Positions 9,399-17,650 of a DNA stretch of 64,000 nucleotides are shown piece after piece. A model generated the notes under the pieces. It was not told where the DNA came from, did not search any database, and saw only the letters and a list, made by a program, of their open reading frames with translations. This DNA comes from Spirochaetales bacterium (GTDB taxonomy: Bacteria; Spirochaetota; Spirochaetia; SZUA-6): assembly GCA_027021365.1 (NCBI GenBank), contig JALUUM010000027.1, positions 186,001 to 250,000 on the forward strand, written 5' to 3'. A program made the position numbers and the translations under genes. Position 1 is the stretch's first letter. Each line of letters begins with the position of its first letter.

Positions 9399-11465
9399 AT
9401 GTTTTTAAGAGAGTATGACAGAGATGTTCGATACGTAAAGGGTGTGGGACCAAATATTGCAAAGCTTCTTGGTAAGCTCGATATTGTAACTGTTCCCGAT
9501 TTGATTCTCCACTTCCCCAGGGATTATGTCGATAGGAAGAAAACCGATCTGATAAGTGATTCACTTAAGAAAGGAAACGTTAATCTTCTCGTAAGGGTCA
9601 TAGCTCAGGATAGCATCGGTTATGGCAGAAAGAAGACCCTCAAGGTGTATATAGAGGATGACAGCGGAAGGGCGTCTTTAGTTTGTTTCGGAAGGAACTT
9701 TCTGGCAAAGGTGCTGATACCGGAGAGGCTCTTCAGGGTGTATGGAAGTTTCACTTACAGGTACGGAGAGATACAGAGTACCAACTTCGAGATAGAACCT
9801 TTCTCCGAACATTCGGAGAACTTTGAAAGAATCGTTCCCATCTATCCCCTCACCGAAGGTCTAAATCAAAGGCTCATGAGGAGGATTGTAGCGAACGCTT
9901 TCAATCTCCTCGACTCGCGGATAGATGAGGAAATACCGGCTTACCTAAGGGAGAAGTACCTCTTCCCGCCACGGGAAGAGGCCCTTCGAAGAATTCATTT
10001 TCCCGAAGATTTCGATTCCCTGGAGATTTCGAGGAAACTCCTTGCATATGAGGAACTCTTCTACTTGGAACTCTTTATGCTCAGGAAGAAGAAAAAGAGA
10101 AAGGCGGTAAGGAGAAAGAGAAGTGCTGTTTCCCACAGGCTTAAGAATGCCCTTATAAGGAGACTTCCCTTTCGACTGACCGATGACCAGGTAAAGGTGC
10201 TGGAAGAGATAGAGAAGGATCTCTTTGATACCAAACCCATGATGAGGATGCTTCAGGGTGATGTCGGTTGTGGCAAAACTCTCGTTGCTTTCCTTTCGGC
10301 ACTCTCTGTAATCGAATCCGGTGAGCAGGTTGCCCTAATGGCACCGACAGAGCTGCTTGCCAGGCAGCATGCGGAAAATGCGGCAAGGCTGCTGGAACCG
10401 ATTGGAATACGGCTTGGACTTCTGGTCGGGGGTATGAGCGAGAGGGAAAGGCTGTATATCGGCGAGGCATTGAGAACGGGAGAGGTGGATATGGTAATCG
10501 GTACACACGCCCTGTTCAGCAGTGATGTAAAATACAGGAAACTGGGTTTGATAGTGATAGATGAACAGCATAGATTTGGCGTTCTTCAGCGTATAGCACT
10601 TGCAGAAAAGGGAAAAAACCCCGACCTTCTCCTTATGACGGCTACGCCGATTCCAAGGAGTCTCTCGCTAACTTTTTTCGGCGACCTGGATATATCCACC
10701 ATAAGGACGATGCCGGAAGGCCGAACTCCGGTAATCACCCACCTTGCAAGGGAGGGTAACGAAGCAAAGGTATACGACAGGGTAAGGGCAGAGCTTAACA
10801 GGGGACATCAAGCGTACTTTGTCTATCCCCTGATAGAGGAATCGGAATCCCTCGATTTGAAGAATGCCCAGAATATGTTCGAATATTTGAGCAAAGAGGT
10901 TTTCAAGGACTGGAAATTGACATTGATACATTCGAGGGTACCCCAGGAAGAGAAGAAGAGGAGGATGGATGATTTCGTTAATGGGAAATGTCAGATTCTC
11001 GTTGCCACAAGTGTGGTTGAAGTAGGGGTGGATGTTCCTAATGCCACATGCATGGTAATAGAGCATGCCGAGAGGTTCGGACTTTCCGCACTTCATCAAT
11101 TGAGGGGGCGTGTAGGGAGAAGCAGCTTCAGATCATACTGTTTTCTGATATATGGGAAAAATCTGACTGAAAGTGGCATAAGACGCCTCAGGGTGATGAA
11201 GGAAACGACGGATGGTTTCCAAATTGCAGAGGAGGATCTGAAGATAAGAGGGCCCGGTGAGCTTCTGGGAATTCGCCAGTCGGGGCCCTTGAGGTTCAAG
11301 GTTGCTGATCTTACCTCGGATACCGTGCTGATTGAAAATGCCAGAAGGGACGTAGAGGAGATAATAGAGAAAGATCCGGGACTACTGTCACCCCGTAACC
11401 TTACGGTGAGGAAAGTGCTGGAACGTGTTCCACCCTATGATGATTCGCTACTGGCCGGTGGCTGA
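9399..11465 (+). CDS. recG: ATP-dependent DNA helicase RecG
   Basis: Branch-migrating helicase that remodels stalled forks and Holliday junctions. 688 residues from the ATG at 9399, chosen because AAGAAAGG sits just upstream; a TTG at 9381 would add six residues. The N-terminal wedge/OB domain begins VRYVKGVGPNIAKLLGKL. Walker A is GDVGCGKT (287-294), the DEQH box is at 388-391, and motif III is TATPIPRS. The C-terminal helicase half carries ATSVVEVGVDVPNAT and QLRGRVGRSS. Length and motif order are normal. It is followed 24 bases later by rsmD. Confidence 0.96.
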   Translation: MFLREYDRDVRYVKGVGPNIAKLLGKLDIVTVPDLILHFPRDYVDRKKTDLISDSLKKGNVNLLVRVIAQDSIGYGRKKTLKVYIEDDSGRASLVCFGRNFLAKVLIPERLFRVYGSFTYRYGEIQSTNFEIEPFSEHSENFERIVPIYPLTEGLNQRLMRRIVANAFNLLDSRIDEEIPAYLREKYLFPPREEALRRIHFPEDFDSLEISRKLLAYEELFYLELFMLRKKKKRKAVRRKRSAVSHRLKNALIRRLPFRLTDDQVKVLEEIEKDLFDTKPMMRMLQGDVGCGKTLVAFLSALSVIESGEQVALMAPTELLARQHAENAARLLEPIGIRLGLLVGGMSERERLYIGEALRTGEVDMVIGTHALFSSDVKYRKLGLIVIDEQHRFGVLQRIALAEKGKNPDLLLMTATPIPRSLSLTFFGDLDISTIRTMPEGRTPVITHLAREGNEAKVYDRVRAELNRGHQAYFVYPLIEESESLDLKNAQNMFEYLSKEVFKDWKLTLIHSRVPQEEKKRRMDDFVNGKCQILVATSVVEVGVDVPNATCMVIEHAERFGLSALHQLRGRVGRSSFRSYCFLIYGKNLTESGIRRLRVMKETTDGFQIAEEDLKIRGPGELLGIRQSGPLRFKVADLTSDTVLIENARRDVEEIIEKDPGLLSPRNLTVRKVLERVPPYDDSLLAGG

Positions 11466-11489
11466 CCCGGTGTTGTATATTTGAATGAC

Positions 11490-12041
11490 ATGAGAGTAAC
11501 AGGTGGAAAGTACATAAGGAGAAAGATACTCTGTCCTGCCGGAGAGATAAGGCCGGCAATGGACAGGATGCGTGAGTCGATGTTTGCTATTCTTGGCTCT
11601 CTCGATTCGATGTCCTTTCTCGACCTATTTAGCGGTTCCGGGATTATTGGGATAGAGGCAGCATCACGTGGGGCAAAGAATGTGGTTTTTGTGGAAAAAG
11701 ACTACAGGAAGAAGAAAACCCTTCTTAGGAACATTTCCATCATGGAGGAGAAGAGTGAGGTTTTTTTCGAATCCGCTGAGAGATTCATAAAAACATCTGG
11801 AAGGAGTTTCGACTATATATTTCTCGACCCACCCTTCAGAATGGAAGAAAAACAATCAATTCTTGAAGAGTTGGTTATCCGCGGAGTAGCCCGCGAGGGT
11901 TCGATAGTTGTCATACACGTTCCGAGAAAGGAGTATCTTCCGCTCATAATAAAAGACAAGCTCCTTATCTTCGATATTAGGAGGTATGGCGGGTCGAGGT
12001 TATATTTCTATCACGTTTCTGCAAGACAGGCTTCTACTTGA
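11490..12041 (+). CDS. rsmD: 16S rRNA guanine-N2 methyltransferase RsmD
   Basis: SAM-dependent methyltransferase expected to modify G966 of 16S rRNA (E. coli numbering). About 183 residues. The opening MRVTGGKYIRRKI matches the usual RsmD start, which favours ATG 11490 over an in-frame TTG at 11481; neither has a clear ribosome site. The SAM-binding stretch is FLDLFSGSGIIGIEAASRGA, and the catalytic motif is DPPF (FLDPPFRMEE). It follows recG closely on the + strand, and its last 8 bases overlap a convergent lipoprotein gene. Confidence 0.9.
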   Translation: MRVTGGKYIRRKILCPAGEIRPAMDRMRESMFAILGSLDSMSFLDLFSGSGIIGIEAASRGAKNVVFVEKDYRKKKTLLRNISIMEEKSEVFFESAERFIKTSGRSFDYIFLDPPFRMEEKQSILEELVIRGVAREGSIVVIHVPRKEYLPLIIKDKLLIFDIRRYGGSRLYFYHVSARQAST

Positions 12042-12414
12042 GGTCTATTGCGACACCCTCAATATAGAAATCCAGAACTGCCGTGAGAATCGGAAGCGTG
12101 ACGTAGGTGAATGGTGACGGTTTCCATGAAAAGGTCACATTTGTAACTCCGTCTGCGCCCAGGGCTTTTGCCTTTGCAATGAGCTTTTCGAAGAGGTCCT
12201 GATGGACTTTGTTGATATCGAAAAGGAAAAGCGGAGCTATTACTACCTTGTTCTCCTGCAGGATTCCCAGTGTTCTTACTCCTTCCACGTAGTCTCCCGT
12301 GGAGATGAACATCCCTCGTGGCACCTTTACAGAAAGGGTTGAGCAGCCGGAAAGGAGAATAACAAGAACAGCTATCAGAAAAAGCAGAAAGATTTTTAAT
12401 GTTTTTCTCTTCAT
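12034..12414 (-). CDS. Small lipoprotein of unknown function
   Basis: 126 residues. A basic start (MKRKTLK), a hydrophobic stretch and a lipobox LSGC place the mature N-terminus at Cys24, so it should be a membrane-anchored lipoprotein. The mature part includes AKALGADGVTNVTFSWKPSP and a hydrophobic C-terminal patch, vaguely like small TRL-type or YbjQ-like lipoproteins that contain AxxxGAdgv motifs. That resemblance is too short to assign. It has a GGAGGG ribosome site and a good promoter of its own on the minus strand, and converges on rsmD. Confidence 0.75.
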   Translation of the reverse strand: MKRKTLKIFLLFLIAVLVILLSGCSTLSVKVPRGMFISTGDYVEGVRTLGILQENKVVIAPLFLFDINKVHQDLFEKLIAKAKALGADGVTNVTFSWKPSPFTYVTLPILTAVLDFYIEGVAIDLK

Positions 12415-12445
12415 GATCCCTCCTTGTATTTTTATTTTGATTCAA

Positions 12446-12473
12446 ATTATATAGCATAAACCGGGATAATCAA
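12446..12473 (-). promoter_or_regulatory. Sigma70-type promoter for the small lipoprotein gene
   Basis: Read on the minus strand: TTGATT (12473-12468), 16-base spacer, TATAAT (12451-12446), then about 30 bases to the lipoprotein ATG. A perfect -10 and a 4/6 -35. Confidence 0.6.
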
Positions 12474-12522
12474 ATAAACTTTGAACTTGACCATCAGGCA
12501 AAGGGAGGTTAATTTTTTTAGA

Positions 12523-12921
12523 ATGGATGTTAAGAAGATTTTAGAAAATTCTAAGGTGATAGCGGTAGTCGGATTGTCCCCTGACCCCTCCAGAACGAGT
12601 AACTGGGTGGCATCTTACATGCAGTCGAAGGGATACAGGATTATTCCCGTAAACCCCAGGGAAACTGGAAAAGAGATACTTGGTGAAAAAGTATACAGTG
12701 ACATCCTTTCAATTCCCCAGGAAATCGACATAGTGAACATATTCAGGAGATCCGAGTTTGTTTATCCTCATGTTGAAGAGGCGGTGAAGAAGAATGCCAA
12801 AGTCGTCTGGATGCAGCTCGGTATAATAAACGAAGAAGCGGCAGAGTATGCCAGAAAACACGGGCTTGAGGTGGTGATGAATCGCTGCATCGCTACCACG
12901 CACTCTTCGTTGTTCGGATAA
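12523..12921 (+). CDS. CoA-binding domain protein (YccU-like)
   Basis: 132 residues from ATG 12523, which follows a GGGAGG by about 13 bases; a TTG at 12481 would add 14 residues unlike the family. The protein is a single CoA-binding Rossmann domain: VIAVVGLSPDPSRTSNWVASYMQSKGYRIIPVNP is the N-terminal half, and the C-terminal part reads VWMQLGI and MNRCIATTH, typical of the YccU/YneT family. The family is widespread and structurally known, but its role is undefined. The gene is 33 bases upstream of the phosphoglycerate mutase gene and may share its transcript. Confidence 0.85.
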   Translation: MDVKKILENSKVIAVVGLSPDPSRTSNWVASYMQSKGYRIIPVNPRETGKEILGEKVYSDILSIPQEIDIVNIFRRSEFVYPHVEEAVKKNAKVVWMQLGIINEEAAEYARKHGLEVVMNRCIATTHSSLFG

Positions 12922-12954
12922 TAGGTTCGGATAAAAAATTTGAAGGAGAAAAAC

Positions 12955-14151
12955 ATGGATATTATGAGAGAACTTGCCATTGAAAATGAAAAGAAGATAG
13001 TCCTGCTTGTAATGGACGGTCTCGGAGGACTGCCAATGAAGACGGGAGGTAAAACGGAACTGGAAACTGCCAGTACTCCCAATATGGACAGACTTGCAGC
13101 AACCTCTGAGTGCGGACTGCAAACCCCCCTTGGTATTGGTATCACTCCGGGCTCTGCACCAGGGCACTTTTCACTTTTCGGTTACAATCCTTTCAACTAT
13201 CAGATTGGCCGCGGCGTAGTGGCAGCCATGGGAATAAACTTTCCCATGAAACCCGGTGATGTAGCTGTTCGTATAAACTTTGCCACAAAGGACAATGAGG
13301 GAAATATTACCGACAGGAGAGCGGGAAGGATTCCAACGGAGGAATGTGCAAAATTATGTGATCTGCTCAAAGATTTGAGAATAGAGGGTGTTGAGGTATT
13401 TGTTAAGCCTGTAAAGGATTACAGAGCGGTGGCGGTTTTTCGTGGGAAGGGTCTTTCCGATAGGGTGACTGACACGGATCCTCAGGCAACAGGTGTAAAA
13501 CCGTTGAAGGCAAGGGCTACTTCGGAAAATGGGGAGAAAATGGCAGAGGTTGCAAATGAATTTGTCAAACAGGCAAATGAGATACTCAAAAATCAGCATC
13601 CGGCCAATACCGTTCTGATGAGGGGTTTTGCCGAGCTACCCCATATACCATCGATGAAGGATATGTACAAATTGAAACCCCTTGCTTTGGCCGTTTATCC
13701 TGATTATAAGGGAGTAAGCCGTCTCGTTGGTATGGATGTAATAGAGGGACTTACAAGCCTGGAAGAGCAGGCAAAAGCCCTCGAAGAGAACTGGAAGGAT
13801 TATAACTTCTTTTTCGTTCATCACAAGTATACAGATTCAAAGGGTGAAGACGGTAATTTCGACGGAAAGGTAAAGGAAATTGAAAAGGTTGATGCTTTTC
13901 TACCTAAAATTCTTCAGCTTGAGCCGGATGTCATTCTTATTACCGGAGATCACTCAACGCCTTCATTCCTGAAGTCTCACAGTGGCCATCCAGTTCCTTT
14001 TATGATCCACGCCGAGGGAATAAGACCGGACGACGTTACTACCTTCGGAGAGAGAAGCTGTGCCAAGGGTCTATGGGGAGTTATCGAGGGGAAAATGCTG
14101 ATGCGGCTTGCCCTTTCCTATGCGGGTAAATTGAAAAAATACGGTGCATGA
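12955..14151 (+). CDS. apgM: Cofactor-independent phosphoglycerate mutase, archaeal type
   Basis: Interconverts 3- and 2-phosphoglycerate in glycolysis. 398 residues from ATG 12955, preceded by AAGGAG. The alkaline-phosphatase-superfamily metal motif LLVMDGLGG has Asp21, and TASTPNMDRLA carries the phosphorylated Ser/Thr site. Later motifs are GSAPGHFSLFGYNP, GVVAAMGI, FFFVHHKYTD and TGDHSTPS, which supply the remaining metal ligands. The length and GGLP signature fit the archaeal-type ApgM family rather than the roughly 510-residue GpmI. It overlaps the lipoate-ligase-like gene by ATGA. Confidence 0.93.
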   Translation: MDIMRELAIENEKKIVLLVMDGLGGLPMKTGGKTELETASTPNMDRLAATSECGLQTPLGIGITPGSAPGHFSLFGYNPFNYQIGRGVVAAMGINFPMKPGDVAVRINFATKDNEGNITDRRAGRIPTEECAKLCDLLKDLRIEGVEVFVKPVKDYRAVAVFRGKGLSDRVTDTDPQATGVKPLKARATSENGEKMAEVANEFVKQANEILKNQHPANTVLMRGFAELPHIPSMKDMYKLKPLALAVYPDYKGVSRLVGMDVIEGLTSLEEQAKALEENWKDYNFFFVHHKYTDSKGEDGNFDGKVKEIEKVDAFLPKILQLEPDVILITGDHSTPSFLKSHSGHPVPFMIHAEGIRPDDVTTFGERSCAKGLWGVIEGKMLMRLALSYAGKLKKYGA

Positions 14152-14780
14152 CGGAGAATGACATAACAGTCGACGAGGATATACTCCACTTCACCCTTGA
14201 GACAGGAAGGATATCCTATAGGGTTTACCAGCCACATGTTACGGAGATCGTTCTAGGTGCAGGTTGTCTCCCTGAGAGAGAGATAAACCTTGATGTGGCA
14301 GTGAAGGACGGAATCAGTGTAAGGCGGAGAAAGGGAGGGGGAGGCACAGTGGTCCTCTCGCCCGGACAGGTTGTAGTTACCCTCGCTGCCAGGGTCTCAT
14401 CGCCTTTCAGGAATACAGTGTACATGCATCGGATAAACCAGTTGATCATAGATGCGCTTGCCGAATTGGGTGTAACTGGAATTGAACACAGGGGGATTTC
14501 GGACCTTGCCATCGGTGAGAGGAAGATTCTCGGTTCTTCTCTTCACAGGAAGAAATTGTTTCTCTTCTACCAGTCCAGTCTCCTGGTAGAGAATGATCTT
14601 TTGCTTTTTGAAAGGTACCTCAAGTCCCCGCCGAGGGAGCCGGAATACAGAAAGGGGAGAAGCCATTCCGAGTTCTGTACAAACCTTAGATCGGAGGGAT
14701 TCGATATCACTGCAGAAGAGGCGGCGGAAGGTATTAGAAGGATCATGAGGAACAGACTGGCGGAAATAGAGAATATCTGA
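14148..14780 (+). CDS. Lipoate-protein ligase A-like protein (BPL/LplA/LipB fold)
   Basis: 210 residues. The motif VRRRKGGGGTVVLSPGQVVVTL matches the RRxSGGGxVxHdxGxLnySf core of LplA-type ligases, and GISDLAIGERKILGSSLHRKK aligns with the NDLxvxgkKIsGsaq strand holding the catalytic Lys. The family attaches lipoyl or octanoyl groups to 2-oxoacid dehydrogenase E2 or GcvH. The protein is shorter than E. coli LplA and lacks its C-terminal accessory domain, so it could be an octanoyltransferase or amidotransferase. The ATGA overlap with apgM suggests cotranslation. No E2 or gcvH gene is in the window. Confidence 0.7.
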   Translation: MTENDITVDEDILHFTLETGRISYRVYQPHVTEIVLGAGCLPEREINLDVAVKDGISVRRRKGGGGTVVLSPGQVVVTLAARVSSPFRNTVYMHRINQLIIDALAELGVTGIEHRGISDLAIGERKILGSSLHRKKLFLFYQSSLLVENDLLLFERYLKSPPREPEYRKGRSHSEFCTNLRSEGFDITAEEAAEGIRRIMRNRLAEIENI

Positions 14781-14784
14781 TGCC

Positions 14785-15393
14785 TTAGTAGTATTTCTTT
14801 ATTCTGAAGTCCCCCAGAATGGTATACTCCCAGTTGTACGAGGAAAAATCATCGAATTCATCGAATGACATGGAAAATTCTACGAGGTGAAATTTTTTCA
14901 ATTCTCTGTCTGCAAGGCCGGATTTTTCTTTGAATATCCCCTTTATTTTCTCCAACTCTCCCTCCGAATGGCCCTCAAGGTACCCAAGAAAAAATCCATT
15001 GAATCTTGGAATGGAACAACGTTTTCTGTATGAGATTGGTTGATCATCCGGCTCTCCCTGTAATCGGGAGAGATTCAGGCTGGTTATTATTTCAATAAAG
15101 AGGGAATCCCCGGATATTGCAGGTTCAATTATCCGTATGTATGGCAGAGCCTTACACTTCTCTATTGCCATTTTCAGTTTTTTCTTCACCTCCTCGCCTT
15201 TTCTGAAATCCCCCTTACCGGTAGAAGCGAGGGGCAATATTGGAAGTAATATACGATAAGAGGCATTTCCGGTAACCGAGAATAAATGTCTTCTAAACTC
15301 CTGGATACGGATAACGGTATCCGGATCAGGAAGTATTGCAAGGTAATGTTCCTTCACTTCCCAAGGATTGCCATCTAAAAAGCATTCGGTCAT
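14785..15393 (-). CDS. Hypothetical protein following a histidine kinase gene
   Basis: 202 residues, not recognised. Its start overlaps the kinase stop (ATGA), so the two are probably cotranslated. The layout (an N-terminal strand with YLAILPDPDTVIRIQEFRRHLF, a charged middle, then FHLVEFSMSFDEFDDFSSYNWEYTILGDFRI) recalls 2H-phosphoesterase/2'-5' RNA ligase-like folds, where substrates enter between two similar lobes. The two HxT/S motifs of that family are not present, so this is only a shape guess. No signal peptide or membrane segment is seen. Confidence 0.6.
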   Translation of the reverse strand: MTECFLDGNPWEVKEHYLAILPDPDTVIRIQEFRRHLFSVTGNASYRILLPILPLASTGKGDFRKGEEVKKKLKMAIEKCKALPYIRIIEPAISGDSLFIEIITSLNLSRLQGEPDDQPISYRKRCSIPRFNGFFLGYLEGHSEGELEKIKGIFKEKSGLADRELKKFHLVEFSMSFDEFDDFSSYNWEYTILGDFRIKKYY

Positions 15394-16775
15394 TTGGAAA
15401 CTCTTCTCAGAGTAACCCTGAATGTGGTCCCCTTTCCCTCCTCACTGGTAAAATCTATCTTTCCCCCGTGTCGTTCTACATTTTCCTTTACTATGGCAAG
15501 TCCCAGTCCTGTTCCGTTTTCCGTGAGTTGCTTCGCATTGGATGCCCTGAAGAACTCTCTGAAGAGTTTTTCCTGTTCAGGCTTTGGGATGCCTATACCG
15601 GTATCGCTGATTTCGATGACAACATCGTCACCGGAGGCTAGCATTCTAAGAGTTACCTTGCCCCCCCTGTTGGTATATTTTATTGCATTGGAGAGGAGGT
15701 TCGTAATGATAGACTGTAGGCCGTCCCTTCTGCCATAAACAATCGATTCGTGTGTAGCACAGACTATTTCCATGAGAACCCCCTTTTCTTCCGCCCTTGC
15801 CTGATAGAAACGAACGGCCTCTTCGAAGAGCTCGCAGAGGTTTATCTTTTCCCTTTCTGCAAGTGTTATTTCAGCCTTGCCTCTTGCCAAGTCTATGAGG
15901 TCCTGTACTATCTTGGAAAGGGATTTTGCCCTGTTGTCTATTCTTTCGATTAATTCCTTCTGCTTTTCATTAAGTTCACCCAGGTAACCCTCACTGAGAA
16001 TCCTGGCCATCGATTGAATTGCATTGAGAGGGGATTTCAGCTCGTGCGAGGATTTCAGAAGAAACCAGCTCTTCGTCTCATTCAAACGTTTGAGATTTTC
16101 ATACACAGTGGCATTGGCTATGGACAGCGTAACAAGTTCCCCCAGGCTGGCAAGGAAGGAGATGATATCCTGGGATAGGCTTTCTCCCTTTTCACCGTAT
16201 ACACACAAAGCACCGAGGGGTTTGTTCTCCAGCTTAAGCGGAATGCAGATGAGGGATTCGGATTCGTCATCCAGTTCGGGGAAATCCTTTTTCATGGCAT
16301 CGTCCATGAACAGCACATTTCCCTCCACAAGGCTCTTGTGATATATATTTTCTGCTACCTGTATCGACATATCAGAGGCTTCTCTCTTTATGCCTGCCAG
16401 GGATTTTACCTTCATGGTTCCCGTCTTTTCATCGAACAATTTTATACTGCAACCCTTCACACCTGTAACTTCCACTGTAAGTTTTGTAATGGTATCCAGT
16501 ATGTCCTGTAATTCGAGAGAACGTCCTGCCTTTCTGATTACACTGTGTACCGCTTCCAACTGGGTTGCACGTTTCTCCATATTCTTGTAGATGGGAAGGT
16601 CCCTTGCAATCAGAATTCCTTCCACAATGGAGAGTACAATTGAAAAGGCAAGGAGTGGAATAGTGAGTACTATAATGTTGCCCGTATAAACAAGGGAAAG
16701 TATCATTGCAGCAACGGATGCCAGCCAGATGGGGAGTATGGGAATCCATAGCCTGGTAAATCTTCTCTCTATCAT
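15390..16775 (-). CDS. Membrane-bound GAF-domain sensor histidine kinase
   Basis: 461 residues from the ATG at 16775, chosen because GAAGGA lies 5 bases before it; an ATG at 16790 and a TTG at 16811 are alternatives. Two membrane helices (roughly 10-28 and 32-53) open the protein, followed by a short coiled segment and a GAF domain (about 80-220; GCSIKLF, ICIPLKLENKPLGALCVYG). The HisKA dimerisation helix holds the phospho-acceptor His244 in SSHELKSPLN. The HATPase domain shows NLLSNAIKYT, DTGIGIP and GTGLGLAIVKENVERHGG. No response regulator is adjacent, so its partner and signal are unknown. Confidence 0.92.
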   Translation of the reverse strand: MIERRFTRLWIPILPIWLASVAAMILSLVYTGNIIVLTIPLLAFSIVLSIVEGILIARDLPIYKNMEKRATQLEAVHSVIRKAGRSLELQDILDTITKLTVEVTGVKGCSIKLFDEKTGTMKVKSLAGIKREASDMSIQVAENIYHKSLVEGNVLFMDDAMKKDFPELDDESESLICIPLKLENKPLGALCVYGEKGESLSQDIISFLASLGELVTLSIANATVYENLKRLNETKSWFLLKSSHELKSPLNAIQSMARILSEGYLGELNEKQKELIERIDNRAKSLSKIVQDLIDLARGKAEITLAEREKINLCELFEEAVRFYQARAEEKGVLMEIVCATHESIVYGRRDGLQSIITNLLSNAIKYTNRGGKVTLRMLASGDDVVIEISDTGIGIPKPEQEKLFREFFRASNAKQLTENGTGLGLAIVKENVERHGGKIDFTSEEGKGTTFRVTLRRVSK

Positions 16776-16882
16776 GCTATCCTTCGACATTGCTCTAATA
16801 GATTGCAACAAAAAGCTTTTTTTATCAAATGTTTTATGCTAATATGAAAAAAATAATTGTTTGGATAGGTGGTACTATTTAA

Positions 16883-17647
16883 ATGCGGAACAAGGTACTA
16901 AACATAGCAAAGAATCTTTCCGAGAGAATCAAACGCTGGGAAGGAGTGGAATGTGTCACTCTCGGGGAGGCGGCAGAAATAGAGATTTATGATCCCTACT
17001 TCATAATCGATCTTGATGTTCTCTACAGGGGAAGCATTCTTCCTACCAATGACAGGAGGAAAAACTTCGGTGAGATTTCAGGTTTCGAAAGCTCCCTGGT
17101 CTACCAAGTGGACAATTTTTTGATAGAGGATTTACCTGTAAGGGTGAACTATCAGGAGACTACAAGAATCGAATTGATTCTCGAGAGGATAGAAAACGGT
17201 AAGTGGTCCTACAGGGAGGGCAGCACGAATATATTTTACAGAATACAGCATGGCGAGGTTATCTATTCAAGGGGAGATTGGTTGGAGAGAATAAAGAAAC
17301 GTGTTGAAGCCATTCCCGAAGATTTCTGGAGGGTAATCATGGAATCCGCAAGGTGTCAGTTGTCCAGGATTCTAAGTGACCTCGGGGCCTCGGCATACAG
17401 AAAGGATACACTCTTTTTTACAATATCTGCCGCTGACTTCCTTAAGGTTTTCTTGAGTTTTATCTTTGCCGACAACAGAACCTTCGAACCTTCGGGTAGA
17501 ATGCTTCTTCAGCGTGTAATGTCACTTCCCAGGTTGCCAGACGGTTTTGAGGGTCGCCTGGAGAGTTTCCTGCGCTACGATGGTACCTTCGATCTGGAAA
17601 AGAAGAGGGAGATAGCGGAACTCCTCTTTAGGAGTATTCTCTCCTGA
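16883..17647 (+). CDS. Nucleotidyltransferase-like protein of unknown function
   Basis: 254 residues. The N-terminal third includes IEIYDPYFIIDLDVLYRGS, resembling the DxD strand of the polymerase-beta nucleotidyltransferase fold (as in DUF4037-type proteins), followed by a mostly helical C-terminal half. The usual GS motif before the DxD is not clear (TLGEAAE stands there), so activity is uncertain. AGGTGGT precedes the ATG by nine bases. It starts a three-gene run with the HExxH lipoprotein (3-base gap) and the HDOD protein (ATGA overlap), so the three are likely one operon. No signal peptide is seen. Confidence 0.6.
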   Translation: MRNKVLNIAKNLSERIKRWEGVECVTLGEAAEIEIYDPYFIIDLDVLYRGSILPTNDRRKNFGEISGFESSLVYQVDNFLIEDLPVRVNYQETTRIELILERIENGKWSYREGSTNIFYRIQHGEVIYSRGDWLERIKKRVEAIPEDFWRVIMESARCQLSRILSDLGASAYRKDTLFFTISAADFLKVFLSFIFADNRTFEPSGRMLLQRVMSLPRLPDGFEGRLESFLRYDGTFDLEKKREIAELLFRSILS

Positions 17648-17650
17648 ATC

